Below are positions 1 to 9,420 of a stretch of DNA of 64,000 nt, in pieces; the first letter of the stretch is position 1; the number at the start of each line of letters is the position of its first letter. Origin of the DNA: Sphingobacteriales bacterium (GTDB lineage: Bacteria; Bacteroidota; Bacteroidia; AKYH767-A; OLB10); contig JAJTFW010000003.1 in NCBI GenBank assembly GCA_021299095.1, positions 1 to 64,000 of the forward strand, given 5' to 3'. The notes beneath the pieces were generated by a model. The model was given only the letters and a program-made list of their open reading frames with translations. It did not search any database and was not told the origin of the DNA. A program made the translations under genes and the position numbers.

Positions 1-1772
1 GGATTGATTGCTCCGTTGGTATCGTTGCAATCGCCAGCCACAGTTGAACTTGATGCTGGCTGTACGCAAGCGAGGAAGGAAGCACCGGCACCATAGCCAT
101 CGTTATCCGAGTCGGTGTAATATGTTCCCTGACCGGTCACCGATGCATCGTTATCATCGCTCTGTCCGTCGCAGTCGTTGTCTACGCCATTGTCGCAGAC
201 TTCAACTGCAAGGGGATTGATGAGATCGTTCGAGTCGTCGCAATCCTCATCAATTGTGACAAAGCCGCTACCGGGAGCTTGGCAGAGTGTGATACCAGGA
301 CCACCACCATAACCATCGTCATCAGCATCTTCATAATAGGTAATGAATTGCAGGCCGTCGTCGGTCATTCCATCGCAATCATCATCGATGGTATTGCATT
401 GTTCAGCGATTGAAGGGTTAATGGAGGCATTAGAATCGTTGCAATCTCCAACAACCGCAACATAGCCTACAGGCTGGTTGCAGGACATACTATCATCACT
501 TAGTATTCCAAATCCATCGCCATCTGCGTCTTTATAATACGTGGTATAAATCAGGTTTGACCCATCTACAAGCCCATCGCAGTTATCATCGATTCCATTG
601 CACACTTCAGGCGCCAGGGGTTTTATGGCGGGATTATTATCGTTGCAATCGTTGTCGTTAGTTACGTAGCCGGACGGCTGAAAACAGGAAAGCTGCGTTG
701 TGGCCGGGTCGCCATAATTATCCCCATCATTGTCCCTGTAAAAAAGTGTCAGCGGGCCTTCGTCCGTAGCACCGTCGCAATCATCGTCAATCAGGTTACA
801 GGTCTCTGTCTGCCATGGATTCATTGCAGGATTCGCATCGTTGCAATCGCCGGGTGCCGAAGCGTAACCGGAGGGCGGAGTTCCACTGCATGAGTTGATA
901 GACGCAGCCGTCAAACCGAAACCATCTCCATCGGTGTCCAAGAAATACGCGTGAACAGGCAACAGTTCGTCGCTCTGCCCATCGCAGTCGTCATCGATTG
1001 AATTGCACACCTCGGTCGCAGCTGGATTGACGGCTGATGCATTGTCGTTGCAATCCAGCGCATTGGCCACATAGCCTGCGGGAATGGTAGATCCGGTAAC
1101 GGTCTGGCTGTTGGATGCGTTACCGTATCCGTCCACATCGTTATCAGCGTACACTAAAAACGTACTGCTGATCGCGAGCGAAAGGTCGTCGATTCTCCAG
1201 TTGGCTGCTCCGGGGGTTACCGTACCAACGCCTCCAAATCCATAAATCCGGTACGTTACTGGGGTGGATGGAGGCGAAGTCAGTGCGAGACCATTGGTCG
1301 ACTGAAGATTCCAGGTGGAGGTGTTTAGTAATGCTCCTGTCACCAGATTACTGGAAAACCCATCCACACTCCAACGCAGACACCAGGTTTGAGGGCCGGT
1401 GGCTGTTGATCGTGATCCGAATTGGAAGGAGCTCAGCACCATCCCGCTACCCGGAGCCGGATTGAGGCTGAACTCGAAAAAGGCGCTGCCGGATGCGCCT
1501 AAAAGCAGTCCGCCGGACCGGGCGGCTGCGCCGGCATTGAATAGTCCGGATGCTCCAACATATCCTGTGCTGGAGGAAGTTGTAGTAAGCAGCGTTGTGC
1601 TACCGTTGTTGTTGCCACAACTGATTTGAGATACAATCAGTTGCGGATAAGGAGTCAGGGATGGCAGGGCTTGGGCATTGCCAGTACCGAAATCCCAGGT
1701 CAGAGACTGTGCGGCAAGAATCTGAGCGAACAGTACGAGGGCAGTCGTCAGCAGATAACGGAAAGGGTTCAT
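1..1772 (-). CDS. Secreted protein with tandem MopE-type putative metal-binding repeats (partial, runs off left edge)
   Basis: Not in the ORF track because it is open at the edge. Manual reverse translation from ATG at 1770-1772: MNPFRYLLTTALVLFAQILAAQSLTWDF..., then repeats such as DNDGDNYGDPATTQLSCFQPSGYVTNDNDCNDNNPAIKPLAPEVCNGIDDNCDG. Confidence 0.85.
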   Translation of the reverse strand, partial: MNPFRYLLTTALVLFAQILAAQSLTWDFGTGNAQALPSLTPYPQLIVSQISCGNNNGSTTLLTTTSSSTGYVGASGLFNAGAAARSGGLLLGASGSAFFEFSLNPAPGSGMVLSSFQFGSRSTATGPQTWCLRWSVDGFSSNLVTGALLNTSTWNLQSTNGLALTSPPSTPVTYRIYGFGGVGTVTPGAANWRIDDLSLAISSTFLVYADNDVDGYGNASNSQTVTGSTIPAGYVANALDCNDNASAVNPAATEVCNSIDDDCDGQSDELLPVHAYFLDTDGDGFGLTAASINSCSGTPPSGYASAPGDCNDANPAMNPWQTETCNLIDDDCDGATDEGPLTLFYRDNDGDNYGDPATTQLSCFQPSGYVTNDNDCNDNNPAIKPLAPEVCNGIDDNCDGLVDGSNLIYTTYYKDADGDGFGILSDDSMSCNQPVGYVAVVGDCNDSNASINPSIAEQCNTIDDDCDGMTDDGLQFITYYEDADDDGYGGGPGITLCQAPGSGFVTIDEDCDDSNDLINPLAVEVCDNGVDNDCDGQSDDNDASVTGQGTYYTDSDNDGYGAGASFLACVQPASSSTVAGDCNDTNGAIN

Positions 1773-2063
1773 GGTTTGATTGATTGTTAACGAATAGGGT
1801 TCGATTAAATATCTGTCAAGAGTACGACCAATAGTGGAGCGTTGTCCGGCCAAAACTATTTAGATGTAAACACCCTGTTGTGTGATATTGAGAAGCCTGC
1901 GACGTGAGAAAAGTCATGGGGTTTGCTTTTCAAAAACGGGGTTGCGCCAAACAGCAATAAAACATCCTCAAGACGTTTCGGTTTATACTGTTTATTAACC
2001 ATAACCGGTTAATGGATTATCCTCCACCCGGAACTAACCGGTTGTATAATTGATTGTTGGTTT

Positions 2064-3083
2064 TCACCGGAGTACCCGGTTGAGTGTCCTTTTCAGTCGC
2101 GGACCGGCGGTGAAGCGGCGCACATAGTTGATGCGGACATTGCCCGTGTTGATGGAAACACTGTTCGTCTCCCCTGATGATAGGGAAACGCGGCTGTTGG
2201 TGAACGTCACTGTCAAGGCACTCCGGGCTGAATTGTATCCGGCATACACACGGAAAAGCGAGTTTGGGCTGAGTCCTTGTTGCAGTGTACCGCCCGAACC
2301 GTCCAGGTACTCGGTTCGGTTATAGTCCATGCTGATTGAAAGGGATGCAGTCAGGAAATAACGGCGTGCAAGCACTAGCGTATACGCATAGCCAAAATTA
2401 GGACCGAATTCGATGAAACGAAGTCGGTTTACATCGGGAACGCTATCGCCGGCGAGCAGTACGGGATAGATGCTGCTGTCGGCCTGAGTACGGCCCGTGA
2501 AGAACTCCGCTCCAAGCAGGAACGTCCCTGCGGATCTGTACTGCCATTCGTTTTGCAAAGCGGCGGCGCGGTAGGAAAAACGGCGGTGGTTGAATATGTA
2601 CTGGTAGGATGCGCCGAATTCACGAAGGATGAGGTCGGGTCGTACATAGTAGGTGCTGTCGTTGGTGCCGGCACCTTTCGGTTGCAGGTAAAATCCGTTG
2701 TAGAACTGCCCGAACAGGTCAATCGTTGATTTGCGTCCGTACAGGTGAGCTTGTAAATCAAGGTATCGGGTTTTACCCCGACCCTCATCGGGATTCAGAA
2801 ACGGAAAACCATAGGCCAAATTCAGGGTGAAGCTGCGGTATGTGGCCCCAATACCCATGTTGAGCGTGGTGTTGGGTCGATAGTCCAACTCCACTCCGCG
2901 ACCGGCATCCTGCACAAGCAAACCGGTGTACTTGCGGCTGAAATAAAACCGCCCTGTCACCAGTTCATCATGGGCTACATAACGGGCACTGTCGGACTGG
3001 GCTTCTGCGCTGCGCGGGATCAGGACACCTAATACGACAAACGGGATACAAACGAAAATGAACACACATAGCTTTTGCTTCAT
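2064..3083 (-). CDS. Putative outer-membrane beta-barrel protein with signal peptide
   Basis: MKQKLCVFIFVCIPFVVLGVLIPRSAEAQ signal peptide followed by alternating aromatic beta-strand-like sequence; start trimmed from the 3203 ORF start. Confidence 0.6.
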   Translation of the reverse strand: MKQKLCVFIFVCIPFVVLGVLIPRSAEAQSDSARYVAHDELVTGRFYFSRKYTGLLVQDAGRGVELDYRPNTTLNMGIGATYRSFTLNLAYGFPFLNPDEGRGKTRYLDLQAHLYGRKSTIDLFGQFYNGFYLQPKGAGTNDSTYYVRPDLILREFGASYQYIFNHRRFSYRAAALQNEWQYRSAGTFLLGAEFFTGRTQADSSIYPVLLAGDSVPDVNRLRFIEFGPNFGYAYTLVLARRYFLTASLSISMDYNRTEYLDGSGGTLQQGLSPNSLFRVYAGYNSARSALTVTFTNSRVSLSSGETNSVSINTGNVRINYVRRFTAGPRLKRTLNRVLR

Positions 3084-3272
3084 TGATTTCCCGCTGGAAC
3101 TTAAAAAATCGATTGGGAAACAGGCCTTCATCTGCATTCGGCTGATTGATACTATCAATAGTGACTGGACTTCGGACCGGGTTACCCGGGTATGACTTGA
3201 CACGTCCCATCCGGAAGTCGTAACTTACTGGGCAAACATAGCAGATTGTTCCACAGCTGATCGTTAATCCTC

Positions 3273-4904
3273 ATGCCATCATCCAAATCGCCACTCCTGC
3301 GTCTCATCCGGAAAGCCTTTGTACTGTCGGAAATCAACCGTCAGCCCCACTCACCCGGATTGGATAAACTCATTGAACAGACCCAGCAGGTCCGTAATGA
3401 ATACAACCGCAGACGATTCATCGGCGATGTGACCAAAGCAGCCCTCTTCTCGGGTCTGGCCATGATGTTACCGGCTTGCAGTAAAGACGATTTACTGCAG
3501 GAACAGGAGGATGTCGGAATGCGAAAACCAGGTCAGCAACCGCAAATTACCATCATCGGGGCGGGCTTGGCCGGACTTAATTGTGCATATCAACTGAAAA
3601 AGCGCGGTATTTCCGCCACTGTGTTCGAAGGTTCGAACAGAGTTGGTGGACGTGTACTGACGCGCCAGAATTTTATCTCACAGGGAAACTACACCGAGTG
3701 CGGAGGAGAGTTTATCGATACGGGACACCGGACCATGCGCAGCCTTGCTGCCGAATTCGGCCTGAGCTTGCTCGACACCAACGATCCCGATGAATCGGCA
3801 TACCTCAACGACACCTTTTACATCGACGGGCAACATTACACGGAGGCACAGGTGATTCAGGCCTTCAGTCCATACGCATCCATCATCGCGGGCGATATCC
3901 AGTCGCTGCCTACCAATTTTTCATACAGCAATTACACAACCGCTGTTCAGCAATTCGATTCCATCAGCATCAGTCAATACTTCGACCAGATCGGAATGCC
4001 ACCGACCCTCTTTCTACGAAAAGGTCTCGAACAGGCATACAACACCGAATATGGTCGTGAAGTCAACGATCAGTCGGCCATCAATTTCCTGTTCCTCTTC
4101 ACCATCAATCCGGGCAACAGCAGCTACGACATCTTCGGTCTCAGCGACGAGCGCTTCAAGGTGCAGGGGGGCAACCAGCAGATCACCGATGCGCTGGCAG
4201 CCGCCATACCGGGACAAATCCGCCTTCAGCACAAACTCATCCGCATATCGACCAATGCAACCGGGCAATACGTGTTGCGTTTCCAGGGCATTCAACCGCT
4301 TGTGGCCGATATCTGCGTGATCACACTGCCGTTCACCCTGTTAAGGCAGGTGAACCTAAACGACCTCAATTTGCCTTCTTGGAAAACGAATGCCATTCAG
4401 AACCTGGGATACGGCACCAACGCCAAATTGCTGCTGGGCTTTACGGGACGCAAGTGGCGCGACTACGGTCATTCGGGTGGCGTGTTCACCAATGGTTCTC
4501 CCGCACAACCCTTCGAGTTCATCCAGACCGGCTGGGACAACACCCGATTACAGGGATCTTCGGGAGGCGGATACACCGTTTACCAAGGGGGTACGCAGGG
4601 TGTGAACCTGAGTTTATCCCAAACCCAAACGATGCTGAACCAGCTGGATGCCATGTGGCCGGGAACGGCTGCCCAGTACAACGGAAACGCAAAACTGATT
4701 CACTGGCCTTCACACCCCTGGTCGGAAGGCAGTTATGCCTGCTGGCGCGTGGGACAGGTAACCACCATGATGGGCGCAGAAGGTGAAAAAGTAGGCAACC
4801 TCTATTTTGCCGGAGAACACACCAGCTTATGGTACCAGGGCTACATGGAAGGAGCAGCCGAAACGGGCGCATCAGTAGCAAAGGCGATTGCCCTCGCTGT
4901 TTGA
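3273..4904 (+). CDS. Flavin monoamine oxidase-like FAD-dependent oxidoreductase
   Basis: ITIIGAGLAGLNCAYQLKKRGISATVFEGSNRVGGRV dinucleotide-binding motif; C-terminal YFAGEHTSLWYQGYMEGAAETGASVAKAI; RRRFIGD...LPAC Tat/lipobox-like N-terminal region. Confidence 0.9.
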   Translation: MPSSKSPLLRLIRKAFVLSEINRQPHSPGLDKLIEQTQQVRNEYNRRRFIGDVTKAALFSGLAMMLPACSKDDLLQEQEDVGMRKPGQQPQITIIGAGLAGLNCAYQLKKRGISATVFEGSNRVGGRVLTRQNFISQGNYTECGGEFIDTGHRTMRSLAAEFGLSLLDTNDPDESAYLNDTFYIDGQHYTEAQVIQAFSPYASIIAGDIQSLPTNFSYSNYTTAVQQFDSISISQYFDQIGMPPTLFLRKGLEQAYNTEYGREVNDQSAINFLFLFTINPGNSSYDIFGLSDERFKVQGGNQQITDALAAAIPGQIRLQHKLIRISTNATGQYVLRFQGIQPLVADICVITLPFTLLRQVNLNDLNLPSWKTNAIQNLGYGTNAKLLLGFTGRKWRDYGHSGGVFTNGSPAQPFEFIQTGWDNTRLQGSSGGGYTVYQGGTQGVNLSLSQTQTMLNQLDAMWPGTAAQYNGNAKLIHWPSHPWSEGSYACWRVGQVTTMMGAEGEKVGNLYFAGEHTSLWYQGYMEGAAETGASVAKAIALAV

Positions 4905-4924
4905 GTAGGAGGCTTACTGCCTGA

Positions 4925-5998
4925 TCAGCTTCCGGTTGTTCCGGAAGCGGAAACATAGGACAGGTTCAATTCATGCTGAAAAGGATTCGGCCAGATGTTG
5001 ACACGCTGATCGTCTGTTGTACCCTCTCGCAACGCAGGATTCACGAGCCACAGCGTTGCGTTCAGCAGGATGCGTCTGTGGTCGCCGTTCACCTCGGCAG
5101 ACCAGCCGTTGTAGAGCTGATCGTTGGTATCGCCTGTTCCGTCATCGGGAGGAGAACTATCGCCAATAGCCGCAACTTTTCCATTACCATATCGTGCCTG
5201 AGCAAACATCACATTGCTTGTACCTGTGGTGGCTGCACCGGTTTTATACACCAAGCCCGTAACTGTCGAATTGGCGGTTTTATTCAGCGTCATGGAGGTT
5301 CCCGAACTATACTTCATCTGCAGGGGTGTTCCGGCTGCGCCTTGTAGAATCGGATTCCCGGTGATTACAGCGAAGTTTGAAGTTGTCTGACTGAAACTGA
5401 CCAGGTCGAAGGTGATTCCGAAAGGATTCACCTTAATTCCATTGCTCGACATCAGATCATTCCAGATGGCAGGAGCATCCCAGGAGTCATTGTTTCGGTC
5501 AGAACCCTTGTGATTTCCAACCATGAACAATCCTCCACCATTCTGAACAAACTGGATGATGGCTGTCTTTTCTGCGGTAGTGAAACGGATATTGGGCTCA
5601 ACACAGATAAAGACTTTATAGTTACTGAGGTCCTGTACATTGCTGGTGTTACCATAGGTGAGAGAAACAGTGTAGGGCAGTGTCTCAATCGTATATCCGC
5701 GCTTTGCCAGCTCAACGCCCCAAGCGGACATTGCACCCTTCCAATACGTTTCCGTTGTGGTCGAGGTAATGCCACTTTGTGCCGGCGTGGGGATGCGCTG
5801 CGGATTGGCTTCATTTCCTTTTCCTGTTTGCATCACCCCTCCGGTTCCGGTCCCAATATTGTACAGATCGGCATCCACCACCCAATCGGCATTCCCTGCC
5901 ATCTGTGCTTTACGGGCATCGAACAGGATTTTTACGCCGGTTTGGGCGTACGCCGAAACCGTAAAGAATACACAGACAAGGAGTAGCGCTTTTTTCAT
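4925..5998 (-). CDS. Secreted protein with truncated/frameshifted T9SS C-terminal sorting domain
   Basis: Signal peptide MKKALLLVCVFFTVSAYAQ; CTD start VNIWPNPFQHELNLSYV then an early stop; the next frame encodes FRNNRKLIRQ* ending at 4914. Confidence 0.7.
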   Translation of the reverse strand: MKKALLLVCVFFTVSAYAQTGVKILFDARKAQMAGNADWVVDADLYNIGTGTGGVMQTGKGNEANPQRIPTPAQSGITSTTTETYWKGAMSAWGVELAKRGYTIETLPYTVSLTYGNTSNVQDLSNYKVFICVEPNIRFTTAEKTAIIQFVQNGGGLFMVGNHKGSDRNNDSWDAPAIWNDLMSSNGIKVNPFGITFDLVSFSQTTSNFAVITGNPILQGAAGTPLQMKYSSGTSMTLNKTANSTVTGLVYKTGAATTGTSNVMFAQARYGNGKVAAIGDSSPPDDGTGDTNDQLYNGWSAEVNGDHRRILLNATLWLVNPALREGTTDDQRVNIWPNPFQHELNLSYVSASGTTGS

Positions 5999-6263
5999 GC
6001 TGGGGTGATAGTTGCTAATGAACCTGCAAGGTAAAAAAAACCGGGATTATTCCTTTCGGTTAAGTCAACTATACTGCACGAAAATAGCATGAGCGCCAGG
6101 TAATAGTCCGCTCACAACCATTGGTTAAAACACCGGAATGCTAATGCACGAACTTACTGCTTGCTCAAGAAACACCCTCGGAAAGTCGGGCAAAAAATAA
6201 ATTTACCACCCTGCGCACGTTTGAACTGAATATAACCCAGGTTGGTCAATAAATGGGGATTTG

Positions 6264-6335
6264 TGGTCTCAGCGGGAATCGAACCCACATCAAAAGTTTA
6301 GGAAACTTCTATTCTATCCGTTGAACTATGAGACC
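6264..6335 (-). tRNA. tRNA-Arg(CCT)
   Basis: Reverse complement GGTCTCATAGTTCAACGGATAGAATAGAAGTTTCCTAAACTTTTGATGTGGGTTCGATTCCCGCTGAGACCA folds as a cloverleaf with anticodon loop TTCCTAA. Confidence 0.95.
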
Positions 6336-6463
6336 GGCATAAACCTCTAATCACACATTATCAATGTGTTATGTTTTGCAAAAGTAATAATTCAGGATGA
6401 AAGCGGAGGGAGAATCTGCTTTCAATTGGCACACATGACCCTAACCTCAACCCGATAGTGGGA

Positions 6464-6943
6464 TTAGGGTACAGGTTGCCGCAAATACAAAAGCGCCGCA
6501 AATAGGGTAAAGAAAAGGATGACCATCAGGCTGGTGGCCAGGTTTACCATTACAAAGGGTTGTATGAGCTCCCGTCTTCTTGTTTTGTCTTTTATGGCAA
6601 TTCGTGTGATGGGGTATTCGGTAAGCAGGGTAATGGCGATAGCGGCACATGCCTTCAGCAGGAAATCCCACGCCGTAATTCCATGAAGTTCCTCCATTGA
6701 AAACAGCCAATCGGGGAAACTGATTGTAAAGCCGCTCGCATAGGGAAGCACGTGAAAGGCTACGAAAACCGATAGAAAATTGGCCAGCAAGATTAGACCG
6801 TACCGGGATTCAAAACCCAAACGTCGAAACATGCGCTTCTCTACCCACGCGAGGATGAGATTCATAATAATGAGGTCAACTATGCCGTCAATAAGAAGCA
6901 AGCCGATTGCATTGGCAATGACAACGTGAATGACCAGAACCAT
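6464..6943 (-). CDS. Multi-pass membrane protein, hypothetical
   Basis: 159 aa ORF with several hydrophobic segments. Confidence 0.6.
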   Translation of the reverse strand: MVLVIHVVIANAIGLLLIDGIVDLIIMNLILAWVEKRMFRRLGFESRYGLILLANFLSVFVAFHVLPYASGFTISFPDWLFSMEELHGITAWDFLLKACAAIAITLLTEYPITRIAIKDKTRRRELIQPFVMVNLATSLMVILFFTLFAALLYLRQPVP

Positions 6944-7128
6944 GAGGTGCGTTGTATTCTCAGTTTAAGATGGCTGCTGCTGCGCGTATTTGAATCCCAA
7001 ACCTACATAAACCCTTCACATCGCTTACAAAGTTCCTTTACGATTCATCTTTCCTAGCCGACTGATTGAAGTCATCGTCGAGGTTTTTACCGTTGCAAGC
7101 CACTCCGATGTATGGGGTAAAAACACAA

Positions 7129-7150
7129 AGGCCGCCCAAACGGGCGGCCC
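7129..7150 (-). terminator. Intrinsic terminator for the fasciclin gene
   Basis: Minus strand GGGCCGCCCGTTTGGGCGGCC followed by TTTGTGTTTTT, 27 nt after the stop codon. Confidence 0.85.
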
Positions 7151-7176
7151 TTCTGTAAACCGATGGTTTAGTTCGC

Positions 7177-7779
7177 TTAGTTGATCGGCAGGATTACCGC
7201 GTCGATAACGTGGATGATACCGTTTGAAGCAGAGATGTTGGCAGTAGTGATGTTCGCGGTGTTACCAACAGCTGTAATTTGACCTTGGTTGTCGACTGTG
7301 AAATCAACGCCAAGCAGCGTGCTGATGTTGCGGTTGCCATTGCGTGGTACAACACTGTTGGCAGCACGACGACCATCAACTACGTGGTACAACAATACAT
7401 CGCGTACCAGGGTGGGAGGAAGATCGCTGATGCCGCTAACTCCGAGGGCTGTATAGAGATCGTTGAATGCGTCGTTGGTCGGAGCGAAAACGGTGTATTG
7501 GTCAGTACCGTTCAGGAACAAATTCACCAGTCCGGCATTAAGTGAATCATCTACATAAGTGAGTGCACCTACTAGCTCACTGAATCCAGCATTGATGGCG
7601 ATTGCAGCAATCGGATCGGTTCCAGGAGCCGGAGCACCGTTGCGATTTTGAATGTCAGTTACCTGAACAGAGTTGGCAGGGTTCATCCCCTCTTCCTTGC
7701 TACAGCCTACCATAAAGACGGCGATTCCCATTACCGCGCTAAAAGCAAGAATTTTCGAATTCAACATAAGGTTTTTCAT
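7177..7779 (-). CDS. Fasciclin (FAS1) domain lipoprotein
   Basis: YTVFAPTNDAFNDL ... LLYHVVDGRR ... GIIHVIDAVILP motifs; MVGCSKEE lipobox. Confidence 0.92.
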   Translation of the reverse strand: MKNLMLNSKILAFSAVMGIAVFMVGCSKEEGMNPANSVQVTDIQNRNGAPAPGTDPIAAIAINAGFSELVGALTYVDDSLNAGLVNLFLNGTDQYTVFAPTNDAFNDLYTALGVSGISDLPPTLVRDVLLYHVVDGRRAANSVVPRNGNRNISTLLGVDFTVDNQGQITAVGNTANITTANISASNGIIHVIDAVILPIN

Positions 7780-8077
7780 GATGTTAAGTTTTTTTGTTTT
7801 GTTGGAGGTAAAACAGCGTGTAGACGGGTGTGGTTTTCGAGTTCATCGTTTTTTTGATAAAAAACCTGATTTTCAGTGGTTTTAATTTACACCATTAACC
7901 AATTTATATCCTTCGTTTACCAATAAGAAGCCCGTGGTGTCATATGTACGTCATGGAAACCCTCGAATAGGCGCGTATATCGGTACGTGTAAAACCCCGA
8001 ACAAGCTTAAGGCCGATTCACTCTTCCTGTCGGATTAGGCCACGAAACAGTATTTTTAATTTCCAGAACCTCGATCC

Positions 8078-9409
8078 ATGAACCTACGCCTACGCATTAC
8101 CTGTCTCAGCTCTCTGCTTTTCTGTTCTTTGATTGCAACCGCCCAGTGGTCCACCGCCACACTCTCCATAGGGCGTACCCAGTTGGCCGGAGCATCGGCA
8201 AACGGGATAGCGGTATTTGCAGGTGGAATCGGATTCATCAGCCAACCGCCGGGTGTGTTTGACCAGTACAATGTGAATACAAATGCCTGGACATCGGGTA
8301 ATTTTTCGCCCGCACGGTGTAAGCTAAGCGCCGTTTCGTGCGGCAGCTATCTTTTGTTCGCTGGCGGAGCCAACGACTGGATACTCTCCGACTACGACAA
8401 CGTGAACATCTATAACACCACCCAGAACACCTGGTCGGTTGCAAATGCCCTATCGGCCGCACGTTCATACACCGCTGGAGCATCGGCCGGAAGCAAGGCG
8501 GTATTTGCAGGTGGCGAATCGGGTATGTTCGGCCTGTATTTCAACAATGCAGATGTGTACGATACCCTCACACAAACCTGGTCACAGTCGGCTCTATCAG
8601 CTGCACGATCGCGGCTGGCAGCTGCAGGCTCCGGCACGAAAATCCTCTTCGCAGGGGGTAAAAATGCAGGAAGCACCTTCAATACGGTCGACATATACGA
8701 CGTGATCGGAAACAGTTGGTCCACCGATTCCCTCTCCATCGCCAGAAGCGGTTTATGCGGAGTTGCAAGCGGCAACAAGATCTATTTCGCTGGTGGTGTC
8801 ACCGCACTTAATCAGCCCTCTAACCGAATCGATGTATACGATGTTACGACTGGAACCTGGAGTATTGATTCCCTATCACAGGCAAGGCAGCGCATTGCGG
8901 CTGCATCCGTTGATAACCTGGTTTTCTTCGCCGGAGGATGCAATGCAGGCGGAACCACAGCATACACCACCGTTGATATCCTCAACACCGCTACGGGTAC
9001 CTGGTCGGTGGCCAATCTCAGCAACGCCCGACAGGAAGCAGCGGCCACAGCGATTGGCAATCGGTTTATCATTGCGGGAGGAGCAGGCAGTAGTGGTGCG
9101 CCCACCCCATCGGTAGAAATCTACACCGTAACCAGCACCGGCCTGATCCAGACTCAAGAAAATGAACGTCTAACTGTTTATCCAAACCCAGTCATCGGAT
9201 CTGCAACCGTTGAGCTACTGCACAACACATCCGGAACCGGGCGGATCGAACTAATCGACTGTACTGGTCGCTTGGTCCTGCAGGATCGTGTTAGTAGTGG
9301 ACAAACAAACTATACCCTAAAAACAGAAACCCTTCCAAAAGGCCTGTACACGCTCGGTTTTTATCCATCGGATGGCGAAGTCCTAAAGCGCCGGATTGTG
9401 GTCGAGTAA
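8078..9409 (+). CDS. Kelch-repeat protein with T9SS C-terminal sorting domain
   Basis: Repeated (I/V)FFAGG...N.VDIYD..T.TWS..SLS.AR units; C-terminal LTVYPNPVIGSATVEL...LPKGLYTLGF. Confidence 0.88.
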   Translation: MNLRLRITCLSSLLFCSLIATAQWSTATLSIGRTQLAGASANGIAVFAGGIGFISQPPGVFDQYNVNTNAWTSGNFSPARCKLSAVSCGSYLLFAGGANDWILSDYDNVNIYNTTQNTWSVANALSAARSYTAGASAGSKAVFAGGESGMFGLYFNNADVYDTLTQTWSQSALSAARSRLAAAGSGTKILFAGGKNAGSTFNTVDIYDVIGNSWSTDSLSIARSGLCGVASGNKIYFAGGVTALNQPSNRIDVYDVTTGTWSIDSLSQARQRIAAASVDNLVFFAGGCNAGGTTAYTTVDILNTATGTWSVANLSNARQEAAATAIGNRFIIAGGAGSSGAPTPSVEIYTVTSTGLIQTQENERLTVYPNPVIGSATVELLHNTSGTGRIELIDCTGRLVLQDRVSSGQTNYTLKTETLPKGLYTLGFYPSDGEVLKRRIVVE

Positions 9410-9420
9410 GTGCTTTGGCT

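Noticed and set aside
1-1140. Regular recurrence of cgttgcaatc every about 200 nt, CRISPR-like at first glance
   Set aside because: Repeats are too long-spaced and degenerate and are explained by the MopE-type coding repeat.
4519-4956. 145-aa minus-strand ORF overlapping the oxidase end and the damaged CTD
   Set aside because: Frame artefact; it overlaps the convergent oxidase coding sequence and carries no motif.
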